Positions 10,140-22,046 are shown, numbered from the stretch's first letter. The stretch is 64,000 nucleotides of DNA from Symbiodinium kawagutii (GCA_009767595.1 VSDK01012259.1:116228-180227); one strand, 5' to 3'. Numbers and translations are program-made. Notes: a model not told the origin generated them from the letters alone.

Positions 10140-11700
10140 TTTTTAGCTCCTCCTTGGCTTTCCGCTGCCGGCTGCCGTGGGAGTTTGGGGTGTCACGGTT
10201 CGTTCATGAATGGTTGATCTGTACCGAGTGCTCCGGTGCTTAGATGGGACCGAAGGGATCACTAGGGTCTATTCCATGCACATCCCCACCCATGAACTGC
10301 TTACATTCACTGTGGGGTAAGTTCACCCACCCTATGGGCCCATGGATCCCAGGGAACTCTGATCCCAACTGCACATACAAAGTAAGTAAGCATACTTCAA
10401 CTCCTGCGACATGGCTGTGCTTGTTCAGGGCTGGCAACAACACACAATCTAATATCTACTGCATAAATAGATGACACTAAAAAAGGACGCTAAAAAAGGC
10501 TAGTGATGGTCAATGAAGCTCCATGAGCATGGTAATGTTGAATTCAACTGCAAATAATCTGGTAGTAGAGTGTTTCATAGCAGTGATGCCTAGCAATCCA
10601 TGCACCTGGAACACCAAACATGTGACCCTGCACCATTCGTTAATTCTCTTGAGACATGCCATGCTGCTGGGTTGAGTGTTCTGAAAAGAACAGCCAGTGA
10701 CAATCCAGTGAGTATGGTTATCAAAAATGCCCAAGGACCTTCCATACATTCCCATGCATATATGGCTGTGAGTTGGTACCCTTTAGCCCAACTAAAGTAG
10801 TTCACATGTTGGCCTATTCATCCATGTTTTGGGACTTCTCAGTATTGGCTATTGACCGCATTGATCCGTCCCCAGTGTACCTCTACTAACTGTACCCAGA
10901 AAATGATTTGCATCAATTCCTCCCATCAATCGATTCCATGCTGCGCCGTTGCGTCAAGTGTCGCAAGGATTGACATCTCTTGTCATCCAAAGCATCTAAA
11001 AGAGATGGCCTCAGCGCAGCTCTGAATTGTAGCTGCTAGTAGCTCAAAGATTCTCAAAAAAAGAAATGTTACTCCGCATTCTTGGGATATCTACTGTACA
11101 CGATACATACGTGATCCATCTATCTATCTAGCTGGTGAGGTCGGAGATGGCTGATGGTTTGATCTATCCTGAGGATTAAGCCAAGCAGTGAATTCAGTGG
11201 ATGGTTTACGATCATGAACACCCACAACACCAGGATTTGTGAATGAAAACCCCGGCAACCTGCACCCCGAGGCACACAATTCCGGCCACCGTGATGTTGC
11301 GTTCACTGATGGCTCGCGCAACCTGTGCAAGGTGCGGAAGGGAACATCTGGTTGAACACCAGTGAGCAGCCTTTTGAACGTCTCAAGATCCAGAAATTCA
11401 GTAAGCCAGAGGGGACTGTGCTGAAGGAGGATCTAAACCTGGTGACTAAGCACTGTTTATCATGAGAATCAGCCTACCAGCTGATCTATTCCCCCCTCTC
11501 TTTTACTGCTACAAATAAAGGTCGCGGGGCGAAAAAGCCGAACAAATTACCCAGATCATGGTACAAGTAATGCCACCGAGCTCAACAAGACTTGTTGGAT
11601 ATCACTGGTTGGCTTCCAGTATCATGAATGGTCTGCAATGCCCTGATTAGCCAAACCGCTAGCAACCTTCACTATTCAACTATGCTTGTTTATCTCTATC
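10140..11700. other. stretch without a supportable gene
   Basis: Mixed-composition DNA with small GC-rich patches (10.15-10.35 and 11.2-11.35 kb) open for under 70 codons on both strands. No clear splice pairs, TIR elements or long repeats were seen. Confidence 0.3.
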
Positions 11701-11725
11701 TATTCATAAACACACGGATAAACTC

Positions 11726-12037
11726 TTGTATAGTTGGTATGTGCCTATAGGCGTTGGTTGCTATTCCCCTATTTTAGTAGTCAGTGTTTGCCATGTATTC
11801 ATCATGATTTCCCAGTCCCTTCCACCTCATGTCAGACCTCCATCCGGCCGCCTGGCCCCTCCTAAAGATGTATCGATTCCATACTACAGCATGGTTACAC
11901 AGCACGGTCAATACCACGGGATGGGATCGTCTGCTATTCTGAGAATGATTAATAAACATCATCGATCACAGTTCCCAAATTTCCCAAGAGCCCTGCTTTC
12001 CGAATTAAACGGTAAACCATCACTTGAGGGTAGGTAA
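11726..12037 (+). CDS. open frame of 103 codons, function unknown
   Basis: The 3' two thirds (from about MISQSLPPHVRPPSGR onward to ...LNGKPSLEGR and TAG) has natural composition and stays open with no low-complexity bias. The acceptor candidate TTCAG was not found with confidence. It may be a terminal exon. No domain is recognised. The reverse strand holds a shorter competing frame. Confidence 0.3.
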   Translation: MYSWYVPIGVGCYSPILVVSVCHVFIMISQSLPPHVRPPSGRLAPPKDVSIPYYSMVTQHGQYHGMGSSAILRMINKHHRSQFPNFPRALLSELNGKPSLEGR

Positions 12038-12674
12038 CCTTGCAGGGTAGGTAACCCGCCCAGGTTACCATATCATGTGCAGGTGAACCTCCCAACCACA
12101 ACCCCGCCCATCTCGTAGTTCAACCCGCCTCATTGACCCCATGTCTGGGCAGCATCACCAAAGAGGCCCCGCAGGACCAAGCTAAGTCAAACATGCCCAT
12201 GCCTGGGATGAATCATCCAGCAGCATGGGTGGCCATGTGTCAACTACCATGAGCCAGTTGATGGTTGATGGCAAATTCATCCAGTTTGCTTGTAGAATCC
12301 ACCATTTGTAGCTGGTTGACCTATCTAAAGTGGTGACCTTTAGCTTCCAGGATAGCTTCCCAGTTTCCCAAATCAGAAGCTTGGTGGTAACAAATGGCTG
12401 AACATTGGAACCCCGCTACCACTGCTTTGTAACTTCAAATGGCTGGACCCAGCCGGTTGGTACAGGATGTTACAAGCAGCAAATCATCTTCCAAAACTCA
12501 TCTGGGAAGGTGTATGGAGCCGCGTCTTTCATCGTTGGGTATACCAGAAAAGTCACGGCCGATGCTGAAGGATGCTGAAGGTCTGTGACATTCTATGACC
12601 AAAATCCATGTAGTAATCTAAAAGGTTGTCCTGCCCGGATCTCACACAAACATAGACGTTTGTGAGCTGGATAA

Positions 12675-13076
12675 ATGAGGTTCGCCCACATTCATGTATG
12701 GGCGCTCACTCAGGTGCGGGGTCTGAGTATAGCAGCACCAGTGGTCTTTGATAGGAAAGGAAGAACCGAGGTTGAGAACTATCAGGGACCAGGACTAACA
12801 AAATGGACCAACTGCGGTAGATCCAAGTGGACCCAAACTCTTATGGTTAGTTGCTATTGGGCTTTCAATGAAGGTTTAATGATGGTTGATGATGGCCAAT
12901 CCCCAACAGAAATACCATGCAGGCTGCCAACCCTTCTGAGACTCTATCAACAGGCTCGTTTCGACTCAAACCAATCACTCGAACTGCGTGTGATTAACCT
13001 TGAGATTCTTAATGCTCGAATCGAAGCTATATGGCTTTGGGTCAAAACCCTGTACCCCTGGTTTCCCCATCACTAA
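12675..13076 (+). CDS. 133-codon open frame interrupted by element C2
   Basis: Among the longest convincing frames: VRGLSIAAPVVFDRKGR, ...GPGLTKWTNCGR..., ...TLLRLYQQARFDSNQSLELR, ...VINLEILNARIEAI. Residues 82-118 look helical and charged. Genuine coding probably ends at residue 118, because codons after 13028 are family C element sequence (WLW|GTCAAAACCC). If C2 acts as an intron, the donor is TTTGG|GTCAAA; its right end has lost the AG (CCCGTCCCC), so the downstream join is unknown. The ATG at 12675 directly follows a TAA. Confidence 0.4.
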   Translation: MRFAHIHVWALTQVRGLSIAAPVVFDRKGRTEVENYQGPGLTKWTNCGRSKWTQTLMVSCYWAFNEGLMMVDDGQSPTEIPCRLPTLLRLYQQARFDSNQSLELRVINLEILNARIEAIWLWVKTLYPWFPHH

Positions 13077-13145
13077 CCACTGTTTCCCTTGTTATTATTG
13101 GTTATTAATCCCCTATTGTTGGTTGGTTCATATTGACCCGTCCCC
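13033..13145. mobile_element. family C TIR element C2 with ATAT duplication
   Basis: Left GGCTTTGGGTCAAAACCC, right ATATTGACCCGTCCCC, with ATAT on both flanks (13029-13032, 13146-13149). Inserted directly at the end of a 118-codon coding stretch. The right splice-like AG is mutated, so this copy may have lost splicing competence. Confidence 0.68.
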
Positions 13146-13299
13146 ATATAATCACCAGTGATTTATTGTAACTCATGGCCTCTGCTACTTGTGGTGGTTA
13201 TGGCCTCTGCTAATCAACCGCTTTAACTAGTGTGACTAACACATATTAATCGCGCTTGGCCAACATCAACCATCTCATTAGCCATCACCATCATGTACC

Positions 13300-13690
13300 A
13301 GTCATTAACCAGTCATTAACCAGCCATTTACCAGTCATCTACCAGTCATTAACCAGTCATCTACCAGTCATTAGAAACCACCACCACTAAGCCCTGTGGC
13401 ACGATTCATGACCGCCGCAGTGCTTTCAGCAGCCAGGCCGCAGGCAGCACCCCAAAAAGCCGAGGTGTGGTGGAGGATTCGATCCTAAGGCGTGACGCAG
13501 CCATGAAGAACCAGCATAGCAGTGGCAAGCCGCAAGAATGTAGGGAAAATGTCTATCAGAAAATAACATCAGCAAATGATCACCACGTATACATAAATAA
13601 ATAAGTAAATAAATAAATAGATAAATAAATAAATACATAAATACATGAATAAATACATGAATGAATATATAATTGCTTAAACAAGTATAC
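13300..13690. repeat. CCAGTCATTAA tandem words, then AAAT tetranucleotide tract
   Basis: 13300-13375 repeats CCAGTCATTAA/CCAGTCATCTA every 11-12 bp. 13586-13690 is ATAAATAAATAAG-type tetranucleotide DNA. A GC-rich patch lies between them (13.4-13.55 kb), open on both strands and too short to assign. Confidence 0.6.
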
Positions 13691-13699
13691 TTATACATT

Positions 13700-14830
13700 T
13701 TCATATACTCTCATCATTATTTTTGCTGATAATATGGTAAGTCGTCCTGATCAGCAAAGAATTAGCAAATAATCACAATGTAGAGGTATACACAATCAGC
13801 AACTGATGTTTCTTGATGATCAATCAACCATAGGGTTGATAGCCAACAATGATATTTAAGGATAATCACAGTTTATGATGATGAAATGAAGTAATTATAC
13901 AACAAAGGATAACTATGTTGACAATACGGATAATGATTAGCAAATAAAGGCATGACCCTCTGAAAAACAAACATGGATCATTCTGAATTCAATAAATATC
14001 AATCAATGGCATGAATGGGTTGTTCAAGTGGATGAATATGGTCAAGAAAATAATTATGATCGATAGTACGGATAATGATATACAAATGATGATCGTTTGT
14101 AGTTGTTGGCACAACTCAAAAACAATTTCATAGAGATTGATGACCAACAATTCTCAATGACTAGCGGGATACTTGAACAATTTCTCCATACCATTGGATG
14201 ATAACTATTGCATACTGGTTGACATAATAGCTGGCTTGTCAATTAGTACCAATCAACAAATGACAACTATTGGATACTAAACAATCTTGTACTGGTTGAC
14301 AAATGACAAACAATTAGATACTTACCGTAGCACTCCTGTTTAAAGCATGTCGTTGCGGCTGGGTGACACTCGCAACACCTGAGGGACATTTGAAGCCTTC
14401 AACCAGCAGGAAGTCCCAGCAGCTTTTGTTGTCGCATCAGTAACCATTAGGGTCGACCAATGAACCTACATATCACCATGGGAAGTCCATGACTACAGAC
14501 TACATATGATTGAAAACCAGTGATGCACCATTATGAAATTGACTTCATGAAATTTTGGTTTGGTTGAGAAGTTGGCAATTCAAATGTATTTGTTAATTAA
14601 TCGTCATAAACCGGCACTGTCCAAATACTGACCGTAATAACAATGATGAACCAGAAGTCGATGAACAACTAAACAATTGGCATTCAAACTAATAGATTGA
14701 GCAACCGATGATATTAATCAAGAAACACTACGACAACTCACCCGCAATTGGCCAACCAACAAAACGCAGCAAATGGTAGTAAACCAACAGTTTGCTATCA
14801 TCAAAAGTCTTGAACATAGCTCAAATAGCC
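13700..14830. other. stretch without a supportable gene
   Basis: AT-rich unique-looking DNA with scattered ACAACTATTGGATAC and ATAATGATA words. No frame over 62 codons, no TIR element and no tandem array was seen. Confidence 0.3.
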
Positions 14831-15057
14831 AATCCAATTGACCAAGAATTCACCACCAAATCAGAGATCATCAACCATCAAATCACCCTTCACCACTACA
14901 TTTACATCCAGCATCAATCAACCGCCCGCGACGGTCGCACCTCGCAGGTCAGCGCCCGAAAGAGTGGATAGGTCTCCAGCTCGTGCAGGGCCATTCCTTG
15001 CCCCGGAGATGGTGATGGTTGCAAAGCAGAGGTGGTTAGTCAATGGTGGTTATATGG

Positions 15058-15155
15058 TGGTTTCTCAAAATGAGGGACCCCCAGAATGGTTGGTTTCTTA
15101 CTATTAATGGTTCATATTGGATGATTTGGGGGTACCCCTATTTTGAGAAACCACC
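15058..15155. mobile_element. family A element A4 with ATATGG duplication
   Basis: TGGTTTCTCAAAATGAGGG ... GGGGTACCCCTATTTTGAGAAACCACC, 98 bp, flanked by ATATGG at 15052-15057 and 15156-15161. One of the cleanest copies for defining the family A duplication. Confidence 0.8.
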
Positions 15156-15159
15156 ATAT

Positions 15160-15530
15160 GGATAGTGATGGATAGTGGTTTAACATGAGTCATGCTATAT
15201 GATGTTATATTGGATGATGGTGGTTGTATGGATATTGGTTATATGGATTTTGGTTCTATGAAGTACTTCATTCATGGGGCTTATATTGATTAGTCAATGG
15301 TTAGTTGATGAATGGTGGTTTTCATTGACATTTGAAGGTCGTATGGACGAGTGGTGGTTTCAATGACGTTGAGTGTATAAATACCTCATGGTGATTATGA
15401 TGGATGGTGGTTAAGGTTAATATAGTGTTTAGTTGTATAATGGGTAGTCATATGGGTGAATTAGTAGATATACAATATCATGCATGATATCGGAATACTG
15501 ATTACGAGGATGGATTAGTGGCTAAGAATG
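15160..15530. repeat. TATGGTGGTTG-type low-complexity tract
   Basis: G/T-biased words (GATGGTGGTT, ATGGATAGTGG) without a coding frame. Confidence 0.5.
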
Positions 15531-16182
15531 GTTGATACCTCATACTGTACCAATTCATTCAGTACTAGTTTATGGCAATTGATTAAAAAATTGCTTAGTC
15601 TCTGCAAACCATTCACCATACCGATAACTTTGATTCCCTGCGTTCGTAGTTCACCATCAGTTAATCTATACTGGTAGTTTTACCCCCAAGTCAACGGTCA
15701 GTCACATCAAATATGGTCACCCTCCGGTATATCATTAAAAAACAGTGCATCAAATATGGGACCCTCCTAGTGCTCCAAATATCTTGGGAGACTGCACTTG
15801 GGGGTGGCTTTTAGGGTCCCCATCCCTCTTCAAAAGGTATGACTTGAGCAATCGGGACCAATGGGTAAAACATCTAGAAATGGTGAATTATCCAGCAAGC
15901 TATTTTTGAATATCAAAGGGTCACAGTCACGTCTCACTGAATTGTATGGATTTCAACCACACGTTTTGACCATCATATAGGTCATTATAGTCCATGAATC
16001 AACCATTGTCAACCTTCATCAACCATGGTCGATCATCATTGACCATCATTTGACCATTCTTAACCATCAGTATCCATCAATGGACCAACTAACTCTGCAC
16101 CAATATGGGTTTGTGCATATGGTCATTTAGATTGGAAACCACCAGGAGTAAGTACACCATTCATGGACAAACTCATATGGGC

Positions 16183-16272
16183 GTTTCTCAAAATAGGGTA
16201 CCCCTGATATCATCCAATATTAGCCATTCACAATAATGAACCAACATTTTTTTGGGTCGCCATTTGAAACAT
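16183..16272. mobile_element. family A element A5
   Basis: Starts GTTTCTCAAAATAGGGTACCCC and contains ATGAACCAACATTTTTTTGGG. The right end is degraded (CCATTTGAAACATG). Confidence 0.6.
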
Positions 16273-16312
16273 GTTTATCTCAAATCATCCACAAGTAGTC
16301 ATTTTTAGTACC

Positions 16313-16419
16313 TTCTGGTAAACTAACTTGGCAATGGAAAATCCACCAATTATTGGTGTTTTCCTAGGATTTCACTATAAAAGATAGTCAAAATCCATTG
16401 CCAGGTTAGTTTGCCAGAG
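16313..16419. mobile_element. family B element B3
   Basis: TTCTGGTAAACTAACTTGGCAATGG ... CCATTGCCAGGTTAGTTTGCCAGAG. GT and AG lie at equivalent positions (CTG|GTAAAC, TTGCCAG|AG). Flanks GTACC/TGTAAT resemble a diverged duplication. Confidence 0.7.
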
Positions 16420-16565
16420 TGTAATAGATCAGGAAGTGTTTGTGTGCCTGCTTGACCATGGCCTTGACCCATATTAGTCATCCATACATCAACTCTTAAC
16501 CACTATTGATCACCAATATGGTATAGGGGCTCCCCAAAATGTATGGTTTATTACTATAAACGGTG

Positions 16566-16667
16566 GTTTCTCAAAATAGGGGACACCCCCCAAAATGATT
16601 GTTTTATTTCTCCAGATGGATAATATTGGATGATAACTGGGGGCACCCCCATTCTCAGAACTCCGCC
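16566..16667. mobile_element. family A element A6
   Basis: GTTTCTCAAAATAGGGGACACC ... GGCACCCCCATTCTCAGAACTCCGCC. A further half copy (GGGGCTCCCCAAAATG...) lies immediately upstream at 16520-16562. Confidence 0.6.
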
Positions 16668-16671
16668 ATAT

Positions 16672-16999
16672 GGCAATGGGTCAAAACCCGGTACCCCTGG
16701 TTCCCTTATCATTAACCATGGTTTTCCCTATAGTTTGTTGGTCATTATTCCCATTTTCGCTTTGTCAATATTGACCCATAGCCCTAATAGCTGGTATATC
16801 CCCATTGTTGGTTATCATCCCTTATTATTAACCAGCTTAAACCAGCTACTATCCCCCATTACTGGTTGGTTAACTGCTTACCCATAGCCATATATAGCTG
16901 TTATATCCCCTACTACTGTTACTTATTATCCACTATGATTAACCATCAACCAGCTGGTTAACCATTGCTGTTGGTTGGTTAACTGCTTGACCCATAGCC
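16672..16999. mobile_element. family C cluster C3 (nested or tandem copies)
   Basis: Left end GGCAATGGGTCAAAACCC after ATAT. Successive right ends TTGACCCATAGCC, TTACCCATAGCCATAT and TTGACCCATAGCCATAT occur at about 16785, 16889 and 16999. The repeated right halves, each with GGTATATCCCC and GGTTGGTTAACTGCTT, show internal tandem growth of the element. Confidence 0.6.
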
Positions 17000-17154
17000 A
17001 TATCCTTCCATCATTCACTGCCATCACCAAGTCTCTGTGCGTTTGTACCACGCATTTCGCCGCAGCCGTGGTGCCTCCTGGGGCGCCGAGGCACTTCTCC
17101 CATGGTTGGATACTGAACCAACCATGGTGAGATGTCATGGCTTAAGGGCAAGCA

Positions 17155-17345
17155 GAAGTTTCGGTCAATGGCTAATGATAACCGAAACTTAATGGGTATT
17201 AATGGGTATTAATGGTTATTAATGGTCAATTGATAATATTATTAATGGTTATTAATGGTTATTAATGGTCATGGCTAACATTATTAATGGTTAATGATAA
17301 TATTATTAATGGTTAATGGCTAAGCATGGATACTGAACATGATAA
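17155..17345. repeat. ATTAATGGTT tandem repeat
   Basis: Runs of TATTAATGGTTATTAATGG at about 10-bp spacing. Confidence 0.65.
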
Positions 17346-17635
17346 CATTATCATGACCATATGGTTAATGATATTATCAAGCATTATTGATGGGAGAATA
17401 TGACAACGATGATATTATCAATAACACCAGTTAGGTCAACCATGATATTGTCCAATTATGAGAGAATAAGCATGGTCAATGATATTTTCCAGATAATAGC
17501 ATGATATTTTGTGGGTAATCATTGTCATGGGTTGACGACCACCAATAATCATTTTTTTAAGCACTGTCATCATCCGTAACTATCAGCCACAACCAAGTAC
17601 TATTAATCATTGATTCATGTTGTCGCTGATAATCA

Positions 17636-17695
<60 letters not shown>
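17636..17695. repeat. (GAT)n microsatellite
   Basis: About 18 perfect GAT units. Similar GAT/CAT tracts occur at 37404-37470 and 63931-63981. Confidence 0.9.
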
Positions 17696-18144
17696 GTGAA
17701 GCTGGATAATAATGGTTGCTTATCAGCCACATCCATGATTCACCATATGTTTCACCATCATCATCCTTTGGTAACCATGTAGTATCCAACAATGATTTTT
17801 TTCACCAGCTGATTGATTGAAGTCGCCATACCTTTATACTAACTAATGCCGGGACAGGTTGCTACCTCAGTCATTAACAACGGAAAGACTTACCAGTTCA
17901 CAACGGGAGGTAGCAAACAACAAAGAAGCAATTATCAATATCATTGACATCGATAGTATACTGATAAACTTGATACTACCTCCATCAAAATACCTCAACA
18001 TTTGTTGATACTGATGATCTTCAATAATGCCATACAGTAATGATCATTCCTGGTTCATCTTATCATCGACATCGCGAATAATTGTCAAGAGTATGACCCT
18101 GTCATCATTCTTAAGAAGTATCTCCATGTCTCCATGGGGATACC

Positions 18145-18234
18145 CTCTGGCAAACTAACCTGGAAGCCAAAAATCATCAAATAATCCAGCTACAACTTGT
18201 GTTTTTTCCATGAAACCAGGTTAGTTTGCCAGAA
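18145..18234. mobile_element. family B element B4 with GC-type donor
   Basis: CTCTGGCAAACTAACCTGG ... CCAGGTTAGTTTGCCAGAA, 90 bp. The donor position reads GC instead of GT (CTG|GCAAAC) while AG is kept, so splicing would need a GC-AG pair, which some protists use. Confidence 0.65.
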
Positions 18235-18652
18235 TTCTTACTCACAAATGGCAAATACTTCCGGAAAATCCATGAAAATCCATGACAATTCACAAAAAAT
18301 CCCATGTCTTTCCAGGGTCGCACCTGTGTAGACCAGGTACAGGGCATCATCCTCGTTTCGTTGCCTTCGCTCTTCGAAGGGTTCCTGGAAGCTTGAGAGG
18401 GGTGGATCCCAAAGAAATTTGTGGTATCACGTGAGGCAAATCATCACACAGCCAACCCGTGATTGATGGTTAATACTTGATGATTCATGATGAATAATGA
18501 TAATAATGATGATGATTCATGGTGGTCAATGATGAACCATTGATGATAGTCATGGATGATTGATGGCTAATGGTTGTTATTGAATATCATTAACAATCAA
18601 TGATCCGTGACCCCGATCAAACAATACTTGACCAAGTCCCTATCGACCATTG

Positions 18653-18813
18653 CTGGTGGGTGGTTGAACCACCACTTTGAAAATTATGAGTCAATCAATC
18701 AATGACTTGTTTATATATATATAAATATTTATATAAATGTTATATACTGGTGAAACAATCATTATATATATATATATACTGGTGAAAAGAAAATGTTTCA
18801 AACCACCCACCAG
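18653..18813. mobile_element. family E TIR element E1
   Basis: CTGGTGGGTGGTTGAACC ... GTTTCAAACCACCCACCAG. The interior holds two AT tracts, each followed by ACTGGTGAAA, an internal duplication. Confidence 0.65.
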
Positions 18814-18898
18814 TAAGCTACAGGTTATCATCCACTAACATTGGTTTTTAACAGATGTTCTTTGTTCATTAAATTATAATCAGCAAACATATCATCCA

Positions 18899-19198
18899 TT
18901 GCCAAAAATCGGACCAAAAGTTGTTTATTTTTTCTGTGTAATAGCAGCCAGCAAATCAATCCCCTTGGATGTTGATGGTCCCCCTCAAATCCAAAAAACA
19001 ACTGCTTCACAACTTGCTTATCTAGGTATCTTTTTGTACCACTCAGAACGAATTGATTTCACTCATAGGTCTTGGTTTACAAGTCAGTGTGCTTTGGTTG
19101 CTATCTGTCTGGGTGATTTATTTTGGCACTGGATCTGTCAAATGCGAACAACACTCCTACAATTTAGATCGACAAAGGTGCATCATCCTCGTCATTAG
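18899..19198 (+). CDS. open frame of 99 codons, function unknown
   Basis: Frame PKIGPKVVYFFCVIAASKSI ... LVAICLGDLFWHWICQ, moderately hydrophobic, stopped by TAG. The region is not repetitive and is less GC-rich than the exon islands. A weak minus-strand frame overlaps the 5' end. No family recognised. Confidence 0.25.
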   Translation: MPKIGPKVVYFFCVIAASKSIPLDVDGPPQIQKTTASQLAYLGIFLYHSERIDFTHRSWFTSQCALVAICLGDLFWHWICQMRTTLLQFRSTKVHHPRH

Positions 19199-19976
19199 TG
19201 TCTTTTGTTGCTGATGTCCTTTGGAGATTTATTTGACCTAGTAGCAGCTATACCCCAACCTAAGGTATCTCAATTATACCACACAATGGTGCGAATCTCT
19301 GGTGGTGTCCCATTGGTGCTGTCCCATGGCGTGATGCCATGTCTGTGGTGCCAAACCGAACCATGAACGACAGAGTGTTGACACATGCCCAAGACCATGG
19401 GGAGCGCCTTCCAATCATTGTAACATGGGACCGGCCAACATGACTAAGCCTTACAATCACTATTCATTATAACATCAACAGTATGTGACAATCATGTATA
19501 TCACTGTAATATGTATGTGAATTCGGATTCGTGGTTGTGAATCTTATACTTTATGTCAATATTGAGATGATTTACTAACATCGACTGTGCGCACCAACTC
19601 TACGCACCATTTGATCATTGACCAACATAGACAGCAATCTTGGATACAATATGGATTGATAATTAGCTCATATCGCTAGATGAACTGATTATTATTCCAT
19701 AGCAAAACACTGTTGTCAACAAGGCCCATCAGGGTCACTAGCCCAAACCAATGTTCATTATGGTTCATATGATTGTTCATCCTCAATCATAGGTGATAGT
19801 CATCAACAAGAACAGATTGGTTTGCTGTATGCATTTGCAATCGAACAAACCACATAATTTGCAGCATTGTTAAATAATTGGTGAAAAGGATTATCTAATA
19901 GGTTTCAATATAATAAATAATAAGCTAATAAACCATCTAGAGGAATAAACACACTCTATATATATTTACACCACAT

Positions 19977-20080
19977 GGGGATTTCCCAAAAGTGGGAACC
20001 CCAAAATTTTGCTTGGCTTATTAATATAAATAGAAAGCACTGGATGATTTGGGGAGTCCCCTATGGCTTGAGAAACACCC
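19977..20080. mobile_element. family A element A7
   Basis: GGGATTTCCCAAAAGTGGGAACCCC ... GGGGAGTCCCCTATGGCTTGAGAAACACCC. Contains the GCTTGGCTTATTAATATAAAT core. Diverged ends. Confidence 0.6.
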
Positions 20081-20287
20081 ATAGGTAGACAACAGCCTAT
20101 TGGTCAATAGATCACAGAAATGGTGTAATTAACCATATCAATAGGCTAACAAACCGTATCAATAGGCTCATAAACCATCAAAGGTTTATAGATTTCAACT
20201 GATTTCAACATTTATTTGAAAAAAAATATTCGAAGCAAATCAAACAAATCAACTGATTTTAATCACATGGACATGGATCATTCTCAG

Positions 20288-20404
20288 GTCACCATTCGTG
20301 AGCCGAGTGCATCGCCTGTGTCAGGAGAAGGTCTTCCACGTAGGCCACGGGAACCTCTGACCTGGTGGCGGGTGGTGTCATTGATAGCAAGCAGCTATCA
20401 ATGA
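20288..20404 (+). CDS. terminal exon of a plus-strand gene
   Basis: Acceptor GGATCATTCTCAG opens a 38-codon phase-0 frame: VTIREPSASPVSGEGLPRRP, REPLTWWRVVSLIASSYQ, then TGA. The N-terminal half is proline/arginine-rich; the end is hydrophobic. Family E element E2 starts 6 bp after the stop, so an alternative model would run into E2 as an intron. Function unknown. Confidence 0.42.
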   Translation, partial: VTIREPSASPVSGEGLPRRPREPLTWWRVVSLIASSYQ

Positions 20405-20409
20405 TTAAT

Positions 20410-20499
20410 CTGGTTGGTGGTTCAATCCTCACAAAAAAAATAGTCAACCAACCAGTTGAAGACTAAGGAAAATAAGAAATGTTTGAAACCACCAACCAG
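20410..20499. mobile_element. family E TIR element E2
   Basis: CTGGTTGGTGGTTCAATCC ... GTTTGAAACCACCAACCAG, 90 bp. CTG|GTTGGTGG and CCAACCAG| provide donor and acceptor on the plus strand. The interior AAAAAATAGTCAACCAACCAG is typical of this family. Confidence 0.72.
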
Positions 20500-20970
20500 C
20501 AATGGTGGTCAACAAGCTATCAAATGATTGATCATGGTGATCATCCTGTTAAACCATTGATGTGAGTGGTGTTTTTCATATCAGCTTTTTCAATTCATGG
20601 TTGGTGAATCGTGGTTATTACTGGTTGATACCACCTATGGCTATCCCAAAAAATAGTTATTATCCTGAAAAAACAATCACATGGTTTCTAATGCCTATCC
20701 ACGCAAGAATCCTTCATTGACTCCATTCCCCCAAGAAACAATACCATCCTCAAGAAAAGTCAGCAATGACCCTACAAAAAGACAGGGGGATGACCATGGA
20801 TTTTGCCATTGATACAGAACGATTTCTCAAAATCAATCTCCAGAAGGGCCGGGTGCTGATGCCATGGCCATGACTGACCCATGTCTAGTGATGGGCCAAT
20901 CCCCCCCGCCAGCGTTTGTTTACACCTCTCCAACGATGCGGATGATAGACTACGAATCATCGCACTGCTG

Positions 20971-21480
20971 TCATGAACGTCGAGCTTTCTTCACAGGTTG
21001 GAGTGGGGTACAGGTTGCGGTGTTGGCCGCTTTCACTAGATAGAGTTCGTCTTCCTCACTCACCGCCTCCGTGTCGCGAGCAAAAAGAATCTTGCCACGC
21101 GTCCCGACTACTTCTATGTTCGCATCATCGGCATCAGCAGACTTAATCGCCCAAAATGGGTGAGAGAATCCGTTTGGAGGACATGCGGAAAGTTGGCATT
21201 TCTGCCTCAGCTTGAAGCGCTGACGATTTGTATACATCAATCCGGAACAGGCTGCAGGTCCATGAGAAAGCCAACATTTGCAATGCTTGAGGACCCTGCG
21301 GTTCATGAATTGGTCCATGTTTGGCTCCGCAGTAGGTCTATATTCCAACTGCGGTTCATCTTTTTCAATGCTTGAGGGGTTCACCAATTCAACAGACCAG
21401 GCTTTCCACTAAGTTGAGCATTGTTAAGCATCCTTTCAAGATTGTTCACCATCGACCGGGGGTCGTGTGAGACGATCCAG
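20971..21480 (-). pseudogene. broken or intron-split minus gene, Cys-rich C-terminal part
   Basis: From 21387 to the TGA at 20971-20973 a 138-codon frame reads ...IEKDEPQLEYRPTAEPNMD..., RRVLKHCKCWLSHGPAACSG, ...SHPFWAIKSADADD..., ...AVSEEDELYLVKAANTA... and ends VKKARRS, a basic tail that could be a nuclear localisation signal. Just upstream (21470-21390) another minus frame reads WIVSHDPRSMVNNLERML, then NNAQLSGKPGLLN, natural in composition but offset in frame. The offset would be absorbed by a 14-bp GTGAACCCCTCAAG segment, too short for an ordinary intron. A frameshifted pseudogene or an unidentified small intron is possible. A cysteine/histidine cluster (HCKCWLSHG..C) might bind metal. 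Confidence 0.4.
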
Positions 21481-21668
21481 CGAAAGAATCATGTTTGTGG
21501 GTCAATGGAGAAAGCATGTCAACGAGTAAAACATGCCACAGAAGTCAGCGTAAGCAAATCATATTGTTTCAACTTGGCTGTATGCTTTATAACATCTAAA
21601 AATAAGTTTAACGATGTAAAAACAACAACCTGAAAATACATATGTTTATAATCATGAACCGAATTGTC

Positions 21669-21800
21669 ATATATATATATATATATATTTAAATATATAT
21701 AAATATACATTCAAATAAATATAACAATAAATAAATAAATATGTTCCAATAAACAGAACAATCAATAAATAGATAAATGAACAAATACATAAATCAACAC
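21669..21800. repeat. AT and AAAT tract
   Basis: TATATATAT run followed by AAATAAATAAATATG-like words. Confidence 0.7.
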
Positions 21801-21872
21801 AACAACAAGACATAAATATCGACTGAGAGATAGCCACGGAAAGCTCCAAGCCACGGCTTTCTGACTCACCAG

Positions 21873-22003
21873 CGTTTTCCAAGCGCTAACCGACCAACCT
21901 TTGGGCGACAGCTCAGGGACCTCAGAGATGAAGCCGCCGTGCCGCTGCGGTCAAGCACCAACAGCCTGGTAGCTGCCGTCGGCCATGGGAGCGTTGCTGG
22001 GAG
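21873..22003 (+). CDS. GC-rich exon island, plus strand preferred
   Basis: Acceptor TCTGACTCACCAG, then a 43-codon frame RFPSANRPTFGRQLRDLRDE, AAVPLRSSTNSLVAAVGHG, SVAGR and donor GGGAG|GTAGTA. The minus strand is a serious rival: acceptor CGACGGCAG|CT, frame TRLLVLDRSGTAASS..., donor CGCTG|GTGAGTCAG, which is closer to consensus. The acidic residues on the plus strand tip the choice only slightly. Function unknown. Confidence 0.33.
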
Positions 22004-22046
22004 GTAGTACCGAGTTTGGTGGCAATGGGTTGCTGGGGATCCCTAG

